The position numbers and the translations under genes are program-made. Shown here one piece after another: positions 1-11,205 of a stretch of 64,000 bases of DNA. The stretch is taken from contig JASANG010004073.1 in assembly GCA_030248215.1 (NCBI GenBank), positions 62,001 to 126,000 of the forward strand, written 5' to 3'. The notes beneath the pieces are model-generated. The model saw only the letters and a program-made list of their open reading frames with translations. It was not told the DNA's origin and ran no database searches. Source of the stretch: Enoplolaimus lenunculus (taxonomy: Eukaryota > Nematoda > Enoplea > Enoplida > Thoracostomopsidae). Within the stretch, counting starts at the first letter, position 1. Every line of letters starts with the position of its first letter.

Positions 1-42
1 GTGTGTTCATATTTGTGGAATTATATTTGAATAAATTAATTT

Positions 43-573
43 AGCATCCACGTTATAACGCTTGCGCAGATGCAAAAAATGTCCAGTTTACCTCTACAAA
101 GAGAGTACGTTTTACAATTGTAGCTAGAGTATCTGTACATAAATAATGGTGTGCTTAGATAGTGGTGTTTGTCCGCAGTCTGTCTTAAGGGACTCGGACA
201 AAACACATGGCGTTTTTTGGGTTATATGGACATTTTAAGGTATGTGCAGTAATGCAGATATTGTTATAGCGTTTTATTTGAAATGTGTGAAGTTTGCGTA
301 TATACACGCACACAGTTTTGTTTAAATAGTCCCTTCGGAGGGACTCAGTAATTTTGTACACGGTGCATATGGCATAGGGACAAAAACATGTTATTGCCGT
401 ACGGTTAAGACAAATATAAGCTTCCAAACTGGCCATGTTTATTGTCGGTACTCTGTAAGGATAAGTTATTCGCGTAAGACCTACTGTCTTAGCCCACTCT
501 GTTCACACAACGTTGATCCTCGAAGGGACAGGACAATTTTTTACTTTTTCGCAATCATTATAACGTGGATGCT
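43..573. mobile_element. MITE-like element with ~26-bp inverted ends
   Basis: A perfect 16-bp inverted repeat (AGCATCCACGTTATAA at 43-58, its complement at 558-573) continues inward with scattered mismatches to about 26 bp. The 531-bp interval has no convincing gene. A short hairpin (GTCCCT...AGGGAC) lies at 328-343. No clear target-site duplication was found, so the superfamily is unknown. Confidence 0.55.
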
Positions 574-1404
574 CCATAATAGAATTAAAATTAATAATTT
601 GTCAATGTTATTTATAGTGTGACTACAATTGTTACAAACTCCGTCGTATAAAGAAATCGGTTCAGAAACAAAACGCTACTTGAATCTTGAAAAAGCTATT
701 TTATGTTACTGCTTAAATAGCTTTTTGACAAAAACTACACGATACATTTCAGTGAGTTTCTCCGTTTCTATAAAAGCATTTTGAACGATGCTGTTTCAAA
801 CACTGAAACCGTTTAATAGTATTTTTATTTTTGACACAATTTCTAGTTGCAAGAATTACACCGTTAACTCTTGCTCAATATTTGCTGAATTTGAACAGTA
901 CAAATCAACGGTTTTCATTTTTGAGCAAGTACCTAAATTTGGATTGAAACATTCACGTACTGATTCTCATTTTGTAAAAAATCGCTGTCAATATACATGT
1001 TGACAAAGGGCTCATTTATATTTTCACGAATTTGCGTCGTGTTAACGTTCGATTGAACCTCAGAATAACAATTAGCGGACGGTTGATATTTTTCTGCTGA
1101 CGAAGACGAAAGAACTCATTAGCGTAGCCAGTGACCAGAAACTTAGCGATCGAAACGCACCAGAAGCGAGACTTAATTGCAGTACTCAAATACCTTTCTA
1201 ACAGTCGGAAAATGTTTCGGGTTCATGATTGTGGGGTCTAGACCACCCAGGCCTCCTCTGGCTACGTGCAGCTTTAGAGCACTAGAGACTTAAAAAGGTT
1301 AAATCAAGCAAAACGTTATGAGCAATAGTAGAAACTACTCCACGCGATTTAAAACACTCTTAGATGCGAACACTGGGTAAAGGATTTTAGTTTGAAATTT
1401 TCAC
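574..1404. other. No gene recognised
   Basis: AT-rich sequence without a convincing reading frame. One GTCTAGAC palindrome lies at 1236-1243 (see findings). Nothing else is supportable. Confidence 0.5.
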
Positions 1405-1789
1405 TATTGATTCAGCTTTTTGTTTTAACCTTGGAAAAAATAGCAGATTCTTGCAAATGACAATGAAACGATCTCAAAAATGTGAATGGTAAATCCAATT
1501 GCAGCTATTGCACACAATAATTACACTCAAATATTTGTTTAAAGCTACGGTATATATATAGATATATGTATATAGCAAATTCAAATTTTACCTAAACACT
1601 CTTGATTCAGCTTTAGTTTTAACCTTTGAAAAAATAGCAGATTCTTGAAAATGACAATGAAGCAATCTCAAAAATGCGAAGGGTAAATCCAATTGCAGCT
1701 ATTGCACACAATAGTCACAGTCAAAAATGTATTTAAAGCTACGACATATATAGATATATGTATATAGCAAATTCAAATTTTAGCTAAAA
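1405..1789 (+). repeat. Tandem duplication, ~195-bp unit, two copies
   Basis: The block starting TTGATTCAGCTTT near 1406 recurs from about 1602. Both copies share AGCAGATTCTTG, CAATTGCAGCTATTGC and a TATATAGATATATG tract in the same order, with scattered substitutions and small gaps. This is a diverged, older direct duplication. Confidence 0.85.
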
Positions 1790-2337
1790 TTAAACTGGGT
1801 AGCTTAGTTTCAGAAAAAGAAGGTTAACAGGGTTTTCACAGTTTGTCAGCCACGTGAAGTCTTAGCAAATAAAATATTAAATAATCAAACCCAGAATTTT
1901 GATCCGGACCGGGAATTTTTCAAAATCGAAACGTGATCCGAAACCGGAATTTTTCTAAACCGAAACGTGACCCAAATCGAAAAGTTTTTCATAATGCTCT
2001 CCGAAAATCGAATTTAAACATTTTGAAAGACACCAAAATTTTTACGACAAGCCATTGACGCATATTTTGTTTTGATATAAACTTCTAGCCACGAAGTCAG
2101 TCTTACGATGTCTGGGGCCTGCCAAAAAATAATGGAGTCTCTAAAAATGACATCAAAAACTTTTACGTTTTCTTTTTATCCCTGTACAGTAACGCGAGGA
2201 CTCCGAGAGTGGAAGGGAACGCTATAGGCAGGAATCGTAGACATACGCAGTTGTTAAAACAAACCTCGTGGATGAGAACGAACGGCAGTATATGTAATAA
2301 CAGCATACAAGTGTTCGAATGTCATGTGACACAATCA
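1790..2337. other. No gene recognised; small tandem repeat
   Basis: No coding signal. A ~37-bp imperfect direct repeat (CCGGAATTTTT/CGAAACGTGA motifs) lies around 1900-1985. Confidence 0.45.
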
Positions 2338-2460
2338 GACATATTGTTGAATATCATATGATATTCCAAATTAACAACATATATGATATGATATTTAACA
2401 AGACGGATTTGAAGCATCATATGATATTCCATTACGTAGTTTAAGACGTATCATAAGACA
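2338..2460. repeat. Cluster of CATATGATATTCC motifs, left side
   Basis: CATATGATATTCC or close variants occur several times here. The same motif reappears on the far side of the minisatellite (about 2960-3070), so the tandem array is bracketed by related sequence. The core is nearly palindromic (ATATCATATGATAT). Confidence 0.6.
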
Positions 2461-2484
2461 ATCCGCTAAAATGTTGAATATTAC

Positions 2485-2935
2485 CTCCCAAATTCGAACT
2501 TTCCTGCCAAAATTTGAATTTTCCCGCCAAATTTTAAATGTTTGTGCCAAAATTTAAATCTCCCGCTAAAATTTGTATTCCCCACAAGATTTGAATTTCC
2601 CGCCAAAATTTGAATTTTCCCGCCTGAATTTGAATTTGCAACCAAAATTTGAATTTCCCGCCAAAATTTGAATTTCCCGCCAAAATTTGAATTTTCCCGC
2701 CAAAATTTCAATTTCCCGCCAAAATTCGAATTTTCCCGCCAAAATTTGAATTTCCCGCCAAAATTTGAATTTCTCGCCAAAATTTGAATTTCCCCGTCTA
2801 AATTTGAATTTGCCGCAAAATTTGAATTTTCCCGCTAAAATTCGAATTTCCCGCCAAAATTTGAATTTTCCCGCCAAAATTGGAATTTCCCGCCAAAATT
2901 TTAAATTTCCTAAAATAACTAAAATTTCCCGCATA
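2485..2935. repeat. Minisatellite, 18-19-bp unit, about 24 copies
   Basis: Units of the form TTTCCCGCCAAAATTTGAA run head to tail with alternating 18- and 19-bp lengths and point variants. Open frames across the array on the minus strand (repeating KFKFWRE/NSNFGGK peptides) come from the lack of stops in the unit, and I do not regard them as genes. Confidence 0.9.
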
Positions 2936-2959
2936 ATATAAGTATTTACTTACATTTTC

Positions 2960-3070
2960 TTGTAATATCATATGATACTAACGGCACATGACGAGTGGTA
3001 TAATATGATATTCCAAACCTAGTTATGCAACTGACTCAGTAGACATTTTCAAAATGATCATATGATATTG
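2960..3070. repeat. Cluster of CATATGATATT motifs, right side
   Basis: Three matches to the motif that also lies left of the minisatellite, suggesting the array expanded inside a pre-existing repeat element. Confidence 0.5.
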
Positions 3071-3492
3071 ACAGACAAAACGTGACCCAGCTGCACCATT
3101 TATAAGGTGAACCGCGCATAAGATGCAAAATAATCGCTATGACAGAGTGTCAACAATTTTAAGACAATTTTTAAGTAATTGCTTTTAGTTTGAGTACTTC
3201 CTTTAATACAGCAGTAATGTTGACACACACCTCGTAACGTCCATAGCTACGTACTTAATATAAAAATAATACTCTTTGCTTAAATAATGTAAATAAGTAA
3301 AACTACTGCTGTCATTTCCTGATTAATTAAGTAAATGTAAAGCTAAAAATTCTGTGTTTGGTTAAAATTAAGTAAAACTTTGCCAAGCACCATAGTAAAT
3401 AAAACCGACACATAATTCGGCAACAGTTTTACTTAATTTTAAGTATATTTTAAGTGAGTAGGGGAAGTATACAAGGAACCAAAATATGACAC

Positions 3493-3632
3493 GGCCCATG
3501 TATAGAACATAGCCTGATCGTTTTCCGGAGGGGCTGTAATAGAGTCAGTTTAAGCTTTAGACTAAATTTTTTATGAGGCTTAGGCTTAGTAATATGCTTA
3601 TAATAAATACTGTTGGCGGCCAATTGCCCATA
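3493..3632 (+). mobile_element. TTAGGC MITE, end type A, decayed
   Basis: Starts GGCCCATGTATAGAACATAG and continues with the family's conserved GTCAGTTTAAGCTTTAGAC segment. Only two TTAGGC-like units remain, and the right end is eroded. It is nested inside the 3118-4345 foldback element, so it inserted after that element formed or was carried with it. Confidence 0.7.
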
Positions 3633-3649
3633 TATTTGTGCTGATACGG

Positions 3650-3860
3650 AGGGACAGCTTTGAGCCTGTTTTTGTAGGGTCGGGCGGGACAGCCAAATCT
3701 GCTTCGAGCCTAAGTTTTTGCTGGGTCGGGCGGGAAAGCCGGGACATCTTCGAGCGTGTGTTTTCGTATGGTCAGTCGAGACAGCCGGGACAGCTTCGAA
3801 CGTGTGTTTGCGTTGAGTCGGGCGGGACAACCGGGACAGCTTCAACGCAAACGCACAAAT
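3650..3860 (+). repeat. Minisatellite, ~48-bp GC-richer unit, about 4 copies
   Basis: Each unit holds GGTCGGGCGGGACAGCC followed by CTTCGAGCGTGTGTTT, with 10-20% divergence. The array is markedly more GC-rich than its surroundings. Frames are open on both strands across it because the unit is close to a multiple of three; no gene is inferred. Confidence 0.8.
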
Positions 3861-4345
3861 AAACCGACCTCTGCTACTCGGGCAAATCTTGAGTTGAAAC
3901 AAACTTTCAGAGAAACGTAGTAAGATATAGTGTAAAAATTCTTTCTAATAAATCATTCTAAGCTCAATTTACCTTCGATATTTTAATTAAAGTTATAAAT
4001 AATCTGGCATGTTTATAGAAATTGTCAATATTTTAATAAGTATTCATTATTTTTTCGGATTTTAAGATTTTTAAGTGTAACAACACTTTAGGATCCACAA
4101 AAGTGTGGGTTACAAATTTCTCACTGCCAGTGGCTCAAAGCATACGAAAACTAAGTGAACCAGCGTATACCTCAAGAGGCTAACACACACGTATTCTATT
4201 TATATTAAGTACGTAACTATGGACGTTACGAAGTGTTTGTCAACATTTACTGCTGTATTAAAGGAAGTACTCAAACTAAAAGCAATTACTTAAAATTGTC
4301 TTAAAATTGTAGACTCTCTGTCATAGCGATTATTTTGCATCTTAT

Positions 4346-5060
4346 AAGGCAGCTTTTGGAGCCACATTTTACTTTTACATGAATTTATCCCCTCCCGAAA
4401 CGCAATCTTGGTCACGCTCCGGAGAGCCATGGGCAATAAACATTTTACAACTTCAGTGGTCCAGCTAATAAAGTAGACCACCAGTCCTGATTCCCAAATC
4501 TGATGTAAATGAAAAATATACAATAAATCATGAAAAAATTATTTTCCAATTTTTTGCATGGTTTTATTTATGAAAACAATTTTTACTGTTCGGCTATTTA
4601 ACTCAATTATATTTCATCATCAGACCGGGATTTAGGCATATTTAACGATGGCTGAGCTATAAAATTTGAGAAAACGAGCGAAAAGCTGAACGCAATTTTA
4701 GTGCTAAACTCTAAATACAATATTTTGGTTTTCGTCTTTGTTGCGGGTACAATATTTTGGTTTTCGTCTTTGTTGCGGGAGGGACCGTAGGTTCTGGCCG
4801 TTACCCTTGGTTCCGCCAGTGCTAACGAATAATTATGTAATGTCCGAAGTTATATTTTAGCTTGAATTTTGGACCGTTTTTTAAAGGATGTCAAACAAAA
4901 GTTTTAATTTGCTATGGGAAGACAACGATGAAACGCTAAAAATTATGTAAATCCTGCTTTCAGTAAAGAAGGGTCCATATCCAGAGGGGGCTCCAAAGAT
5001 ACTCAACACCTGGGGATTTTAACGCTTCGCTCATCAAGCACAACTAGAAATATGTACGTA
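4346..5060. other. No gene recognised; 31-bp tandem duplication
   Basis: A 31-bp unit beginning ACAATATTTTGG is repeated twice at about 4720-4781. The stretch AACGCAATTTTAGTGC near 4690 recurs near 35060, so it belongs to a dispersed repeat. Confidence 0.5.
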
Positions 5061-5455
5061 CTGTAGTGACCTAATGAAGAGGGGGTCAATGATATTTATT
5101 TGGCTTCTCCAGAGCGTATCCCCTTGTTATTCGGTTGCGGACTGTTATTTATTTTTAACCCACGCTCCGCCGTCCTTCGTTACTGATATACATCCGGTAC
5201 TGCAATTATCCGTTGAATTAAACGTTTATTGGTCTTGTGACAACTTTAAACTAGGAATGTACTTGCAAAATTTAAGTACGCTTTAAAGTGTCGAACTCAA
5301 ATTATTTGGTCCTGGAGTCATTAATACGCTAACTGACATTTATGGACTCTAATTAGGGTTTCGGGACCCTATCTGCTTACGGACTCTTATTAGGGATACG
5401 GACTCCTATTGATTCGGACTCAAAATGGGGACCCCCTCTTATTACCCCCCTCTTT
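5061..5455 (-). mobile_element. TA-flanked MITE (CTGTAGTGACC family)
   Basis: Begins TA then CTGTAGTGACC. Its interior is the reverse complement of the copy at 19500-19916, sharing GCGGACTGTTATTTA, TTTAACCCACGCT and GGACTCTTATTAGGG. The right end is eroded. TA duplications suggest Tc1/mariner-type mobilisation. Confidence 0.75.
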
Positions 5456-5713
5456 TATCTTAACATTCAACTGTTCGAATAGCACGTGCAGCGAGTTTTT
5501 TTAGTTTACAGCAAATTTCTGAGTTTTAATTGCGAAAATTTTTCAAAAAAAGATTTAATATTAACTTTTGAAAAACACTTCCTTGTCAAATTGTTGAAAT
5601 TAACAAATTCAACATCATTTAATTTACCTAATCTTGATGCATCTGCGGTTTCGGCAAACATCGTTGATCTCCGGTTCCGGTACATCCGGTCGCACCCTAG
5701 CACCCATAAATAA

Positions 5714-5908
5714 GCCGTCCCAAGTAAAGATCAGCAGCAGGTTTTTGCGGGACTGCAATCGAGTACTATCTACAGTTTTAGACAAATTTTTTGGCTTAGG
5801 CTTAGGCTTAGGTTTAAAGATAAGCTCATTCTTCAGACTTAAGTGGGTTTTAGCTTTAGGAATATAGTAGGTATGCTTAATATAGACTACTGTTACGGCC
5901 ATGTTATA
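5714..5908 (+). mobile_element. TTAGGC MITE, end type B, decayed
   Basis: Contains the family landmarks AAGTAAAGATCAG, GGGACTGCAAT and a short GGCTTAGGCTTAGG array, then ACTACTGTTACGGCC near the right end. Both ends are eroded and no duplication is readable. Confidence 0.65.
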
Positions 5909-6087
5909 TGCGGGAGGTGTGTTGGTAAATCATGTAAAGTTCGGCATATCCATTCATGTCTCCCCCAAACTTGCTAAAGCGAGATCAGTAAATAGTGCTT
6001 CATTTATTACAAACGAAGTACAGGTGTTGTCCATGTTTACAACAGGTAAGAACGCAAATATAGGCTTTAAAGTCATGTTTTGTTCTA

Positions 6088-6392
6088 TATATGTCGTAGG
6101 CCAATCTGCTATTCAGACCAATTATCTATTGGCGTAGTCCAATCTGCTATTTGGTGTAATCGCAGTTTCGACTAGGCTAAACTGCCATTAAACGTACAGA
6201 CCAATCAGATTTGAATATTTGACAGACCCAACACCGTTAACCAATCAGCGTTAGTTTTTGTTGTTTTGCAATATTTCCAATTGCTATCTGGCCTTAACCA
6301 ATCTGCTATGTGTTCAAAACAGCAGATTGGCCTAGGCCAATAGGTAATTGGCCTGAATAGCAGATTGAGGTACGACATACACATGAATCGTG
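6088..6392. mobile_element. Foldback element, ~70-bp inverted arms
   Basis: The left arm (about 6088-6160: GTCGTAGGCCAATCTGC, CCAATTATCTATTGG) is inverted at about 6322-6392 (CCAATAGGTAATTGG, AGCAGATTGAGGTACGAC). The interior repeats CCAATCTGCTAT motifs. Non-coding. Confidence 0.7.
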
Positions 6393-6767
6393 ATGCTGGC
6401 AACGTGGAGAACGAACGAACCTGCGGTCATTATGCGACTTGGAGATTGGAAAATTGTAAGGACAGGGAGGTTTTGACGCCACTCCAAAATGTTTAGGGTA
6501 ATCAAGAATCCCAAATAGTAGTCGAAACCTTAATAAAAACTCGCGAGCGAAACATCAGACGTGACCTTTGTACTCAACAATTGCGAAATGATTAAATTTC
6601 GTTGGGGTCGGGTGGGAGGATCAATCCCGGGATCCCTTCTTCGATCCATAAGTTTTTTCAGAACTTTTTCAAATTTTTAAGCAGCAGGGATACCAACGCA
6701 ATGAAATTTTTTGATAAAATTTATGTTGGTACTGTTTTCAGAAACAAATTTAAACACCAAACTACAC
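6393..6767. other. No gene recognised
   Basis: Unique-looking AT-rich sequence with no supportable coding frame or repeat. Confidence 0.4.
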
Positions 6768-6775
6768 CAAAATAT

Positions 6776-7078
6776 GGCCAATGTATATATAGAACAGGCC
6801 AGAACTGAAGTATAAACACATTCTCAAGCCTATGCCTAAGTGTAAACCTAAGCATAAGGAGGAACCTATTTCTAAGCCTAAAGCCTAAACCTACGCGTAA
6901 GGATGAGCCTATTCCTAAGCCTAAACCTAAGAGTAAACCTAAGCATAAAGAGGAGCCTATTTCTAAGCCTAAAGCCTAAACCTACGCGTAAGGATGAGCC
7001 TATTCCTAAGCCTAAGCTTAAACTAGCTCTATTGCAGCACCGCCAGAAAACGATCCGACCCTGTTCTATACATGGACC
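6776..7078 (-). mobile_element. TTAGGC MITE, end type A, with 8-bp duplication
   Basis: 303 bp. Starts GGCCAATGTATATATAGAAC and ends CCCTGTTCTATACATGGACC. It is bracketed by a perfect 8-bp direct repeat CAAAATAT (6768-6775 and 7079-7086), the duplication expected of hAT-type insertion. The interior is two rounds of degenerate CCTAAG repeats separated by ACCTACGCGTAAGGATGAGC. Confidence 0.9.
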
Positions 7079-7086
7079 CAAAATAT

Positions 7087-7574
7087 TATATTACAAAATT
7101 TAGATTTTATGCAAAAAAACGTCTTGTTGTATCTTTACCTCTGAACTCAACAATTACTAGTCAATTTGGCACCTGGTTATTGTATTCTGAAATGTGTACA
7201 GCACCTGTCACCACTTAGCAATATGTCCTCACTATCGGAAATGTTTTATTCAAAAATTTAACCTCAAATACGACTTAAAATTGTTTAAATTTAAAAGTTA
7301 CGCAACCTATCACCAACTGGTAAACACATGTGAGAATACGGCCACAGATTTTAACGAGAAAATTTTTTATGATTATAGATTTTAATAAATATATCATCAA
7401 CATAGGCGCACAGTCATTACAGTTAATAATTACAATATACAGATAAATTTGAGTTTCTCACATTCGAGTATAAACAACACAATAATTTTAAATATTTCTT
7501 ATTTTTTATACATTTTTTCTCAAATTTAACAAAGCGATAGCTTGCTAGCGGTAAGTTGTGAAACAGATATGGTT
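7087..7574. other. No gene; one family J terminus
   Basis: ATTCTGAAATGTGTACAGCA at about 7182 matches the left terminus of the J family (see 59294-59526). The rest is featureless AT-rich DNA. Confidence 0.45.
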
Positions 7575-7582
7575 TAAATTTA

Positions 7583-7751
7583 CGCCAATGTATAGAACAA
7601 AACCGTAACAGTTAGTATAACTGCTTAAGACCAATCGTAAGAATGAGTTTATACATAAACCTAAGCCTAAGCAAAACAAATAGTCTAAAGTTTAAGCTTA
7701 CTCTATTCCAGTCCTACAGAAAACGTTCCACCACTGATTTTAACATGAGCC
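7583..7751 (-). mobile_element. TTAGGC MITE with mixed A/B ends
   Basis: The left end follows type A (CCAATGTATAGAAC), while the right end follows type B (GTCCTACAGAAAACGTTCC...ACATGAGCC). Only two or three CCTAAG units remain. Flanks TAAATTTA and AAAATTTG match at 6 of 8 positions, consistent with a decayed 8-bp duplication. Confidence 0.75.
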
Positions 7752-7759
7752 AAAATTTG

Positions 7760-8976
7760 TAACATTTTGTTACAAGAAAGTACAATTTGATAATGATTAA
7801 GCGTTAGCGAATAATACATAAAAGGAGTATGCAAATTTTCTAATTATAGAACAATCGCGGCTACAACCAATTTAATACTAACACACAAAAAACTATTTCT
7901 GAATTTTATTCAGAAAAGTATTTTCTGTGACAACTCTGAAACGTTTTTCTGATATTTTAGACAATATTTACCAAAAATTACAATAAAACGTTCATTTTCG
8001 GACTTTATTTTAAAAATCATTTGAAAACTTTCCTGTTATCACAGAAATACTGTTCAAGTGCACCTTGCTAATCTTATTCCTTGAACGTCCGAAATTTTTT
8101 CTTAAATATCAGAATATTATTTTGTGACTGTACGTAGTTATGAGAAACGTTTTGATTTGCCAACAGTTAAACTAATCAGGTGCCGTTGCTGCAGTGGCTA
8201 GTACCTGTAATATTTGGTGCAGTGGTCAGTCATATTAGCAGTATGAGGTATGGTTGCTACAACATACATACTCCTATTAATCCAGTCTCAAAACAGAATT
8301 TCTCACAACTCATCATCAAATCAGTACAGTATGCAAATCAAAAAAATATTACATTGGTGTACAGTATAAATACAAAATACTGAAAGCCTTATTCACACGT
8401 ACAAGTTTTTGCGATTGAAACTTTCAAACTTGATTCTACCAATATTCTTAACTGTAATAGCAATCCAAATTGTATAAAAACTATACGCGTTTTGTATATT
8501 TAATTTAACTTGAACTCAGCGTTACTTATTAAAATCTTCATAAATTAGCGGAAATATCATTGCAATGAATAGTATATATCAAGCCACAGCCAGATATCCG
8601 TTTCTTTGTAAAAAAATCGACATCCGGTTCAAGTAGACTACATTACCGGATACTGATTGCTCAAAAGCATAATATAACTCATATCACAATAAATAAATTA
8701 CCTGATTGTGGTATTTTTTGACATCCGGTGGCATCCGGTGGCACCCTGGTATACTTTGGTGATTTACGAACAGGATATTAAGTGCAAATATAGACTTTAT
8801 ATATTTCAAATTCATTTCTATTTTTTAATCATAAACCAGTTTCATTTGTGATGTTATTGCGCAACAAAAGTTTAACTTTTTGAACAAAATCACCGTTCGT
8901 CGCTCGCGGTTCGAACCCACGGCAAATACGTACATACCAAGTAAACGGTAGCTATGTTAACACTGAACGACAGACG
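7760..8976. other. No gene recognised; downstream flank of the 742-aa frame
   Basis: AT-rich. Repeated ACATCCGGTGGCA motifs near 8720-8750 resemble a fragment at 5665-5700. An isolated GGTTCGAACCC box lies at about 8908, without a tRNA fold around it. No canonical AATAAA on the minus strand was found close to the stop at 8977. Confidence 0.4.
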
Positions 8977-9153
8977 TCAACTGTTTTCGCATGCAAGCGT
9001 TGCAAGTGAACTCGGTGCAGAAATTGACATTGTCGACTCAGCGCAACTACTATTATCGCTCAGATCGCAATCGCTGTTGCTCATGTTGTTGTGTTTGTGT
9101 TTATTTTTATCTTTATTATTGTTGCTGCTATTATTATTATTGTTGTTGTTGCC

Positions 9154-9193
<40 letters not shown>

Positions 9194-11205
9194 TTGTTGT
9201 TCGTATGCTGTACAACAAACGCGCCACCGGATTTAATGCTTGAAAATGCGATTCGTCGAGTATTTTGAATGATGTTGCGTGCAAATGCTTTCGCAATTGT
9301 GCTACTTGTTGTTTTGGTTGTTGTTTTTGTTGTTGTTATTTGTGTCGCTTCAACTTGCACACAGCCATCCGGAGACGCACACGCGCTGTTTGACGAGTCG
9401 CTAGAGTTGTTGCGTGTCAAACAGGCGCAACACAGCAGATCGCGTCGACTATGCTTCGTGATGTTTTTATTATTATTATTATTATTATTGTTGTTGTTGT
9501 TTTGAGAATAACACAACGTATCAGTTGACCAGTTCCGGCAACACGCAAGTGCTCGACACTTGATTTCATCTGGGCAGAAGCCCTTCATGGCGCGCTGATT
9601 AATTGCTAAATTCGAATTTCCAGTGATATAACTATACCTGCGGATACACTCAGTCCCCGATCGCTTTTTCCTAGTTCCGGCGCTGTGCCCCGGAAGTTTT
9701 GAGTGTTCGACCCCGGAAATACCAGATTCCGGCGATGCCCTATGGGTCGCAGTGGGCAACTCAGGGTCACTGCCGCATTTGTTTCCATTTGACAGCAATA
9801 ATTCAGATCTGTACTGTGCCAAAGTTTGTTTATCAAGCATTAATTGAGCGGGTGGGATTTCGTAGACGCTACGATTCGGCGGTGGGGTGATATATTGTTT
9901 AAACTTAGTTGGTCTAGACACTGGAGAGTCTCGAGTGTCTAGACACGGATCGACCGTCTGATGGCTGGAATTTGGCGCCGGTAGCATCAAAGGACCGCGG
10001 GCAAGGCTCGCCACCGGCTGCGATGTTGTTGTGGGTAGTTCACCGGAAAATTGAGCAGGAAGGCATTTCTGCTGAAAGTTGGCTAATTCCGCTGCGGATA
10101 ATGGGATCCGACAACGATTACATAACAAAACAGGAGTGGTTAGATCTAATGTTGGTGGTTGGCACTCCTTGTAAGTTTGAATATCAGTCGACGGTAAAGG
10201 TTCCCAGTCACCAAGAGGCGTTTCGTCACGGTTGGTTTGATGAGATCGCGTTGGAATTTGTCTACTCTCACAGGAGTTCGCCCCAGATTCGCATGTTGTA
10301 TCAGGAGTCGAAAATTGAAAACAGGACGGCTCGTCACAGAAATACGCATCGCATCTTGGCGACACTGAGCGAGAATGTGCCGTTCGTCGGAACCGGAGTG
10401 CACCACCCCCAATAGGTGTTTGCAGGTCTGGCAGCAGGAGTGTATTCGATGACCCATCCGAAGAGCTCAGAGATGCCGCTTCCTGTTGTTTTGACCACTC
10501 CGGATTAAGAGTTTTCAGTTGGGTTGCGTTGCTGTGCTCTGAAGCCGAAACGACTACGCCAAAAGTAAGTGACGAATCATTGAGCATTGCACTGTTATCG
10601 CCAGAAGTAATACTTGTCTTGTTTGACACCTGTAAACCATTGTTTCGGCACTCTTGTTCGTTGAAAGTGTCCTCGTGTTTAGATATTTTGCCAGGAGTGT
10701 CAGCAGTAATGTCTTTGGTATCAGGAGTACAGGCAGGAGTGTTTCTAATATTACCAGACGTATCACGGTGTGCCAAACACGCATCAGGGGTAGCCAAACA
10801 ATCGCAATCTAAGCCACTCGCTGTACGACCAGGAGTACAAAAGTGCACTCCTGTAATGCTACAGCAATCTGGACCTCTAGTAACAGAACTGGCTAACGTA
10901 TACAAGCCATCTCCCGTGGCCTGAGTCACTCCTGGCAGAGATACTCCCGCAACGGATTGACTTAGGCCACTATGTTGTGGACATAGAGCTAATTTTGCCT
11001 TTTTAGGTGTAGACGAAACAGGCGTCGACCCTACCGGAGTAGAACAACTATAATGAGTTTGTTTGAGTGATGTTGACCCGCGTACTCCTGTTGATGTTTG
11101 CGAACACGAGTAAGACGGTATGTTGTTCGAAGTGTTTCGATCAGGAGTGCCAGACCCGGTTCCATCATTATATGATGTCATTGTTTTAGACAAAAGATAT
11201 AACAA
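8977..11205 (-). CDS. Uncharacterised Ser/Thr/Pro-rich, poly-Asn protein (742 codons)
   Basis: An uninterrupted 2.2-kb frame, by far the longest here outside the retrotransposon. I do not recognise the family. The N-terminal two-thirds carries some 15 Thr-Pro motifs (for example STPVGSTPVSSTPKK at residues 56-69 and NTPACTPD near 155) and several Ser-Pro, which look like potential proline-directed kinase sites. Cys pairs occur at 285-295 and in a CNRCRIPLSAAELANFQQKC segment at 362-381, which might bind zinc. A more ordered stretch, YITPPPNRSVYEIPPAQLML, spans 438-457, and a Cys-containing block near 544-566 precedes the first Asn tract (569-579). A longer Asn tract covers about 669-697, and the C-terminus is Ser-rich. 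Met-9 (codon at 11179-11181, in context AACAATGA) is an equally good start. It is likely nuclear or regulatory and disordered, but that is inference. It may be one large exon of a longer gene. Confidence 0.65.
9121..9200 (+). repeat. GTT-rich microsatellite inside the gene
   Basis: (GTT)n and related triplets, coding AAC (Asn) runs on the minus strand, form the second poly-Asn tract. A shorter ATT/GTT run at 9468-9502 makes the first. Triplet slippage here would change protein length without breaking the frame. Confidence 0.8.

Larger units (their letters stand above)
3118..4345. mobile_element. Foldback DNA element with ~147-bp inverted arms
   Basis: The left arm (about 3118-3265) and right arm (about 4197-4345) are near-perfect inverted copies. 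They share ATAAGATGCAAAATAATCGC at the outer ends and CGTACTTAATATAAA at the inner ends. The ~0.93-kb interior holds a decayed TTAGGC MITE and a 48-bp minisatellite. No transposase is visible, so this is a non-autonomous foldback or long-TIR MITE. Target duplication is not clear. Confidence 0.85.

Noticed and set aside
2481-2934. Minus-strand frames of about 100-120 codons rich in FWREN/KFKF repeats
   Set aside because: They are translations of the 18-19-bp minisatellite; the frame is open only because the unit lacks stops.
8900-8930. tRNA gene around GGTTCGAACCC
   Set aside because: Only the B-box-like word is present; no acceptor stem, D arm or anticodon arm can be drawn at the right spacing.
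9972-10415. Plus-strand frame of 147 codons opposite the 742-codon frame
   Set aside because: Lies wholly inside and antisense to the longer frame and has no recognisable composition or motif.
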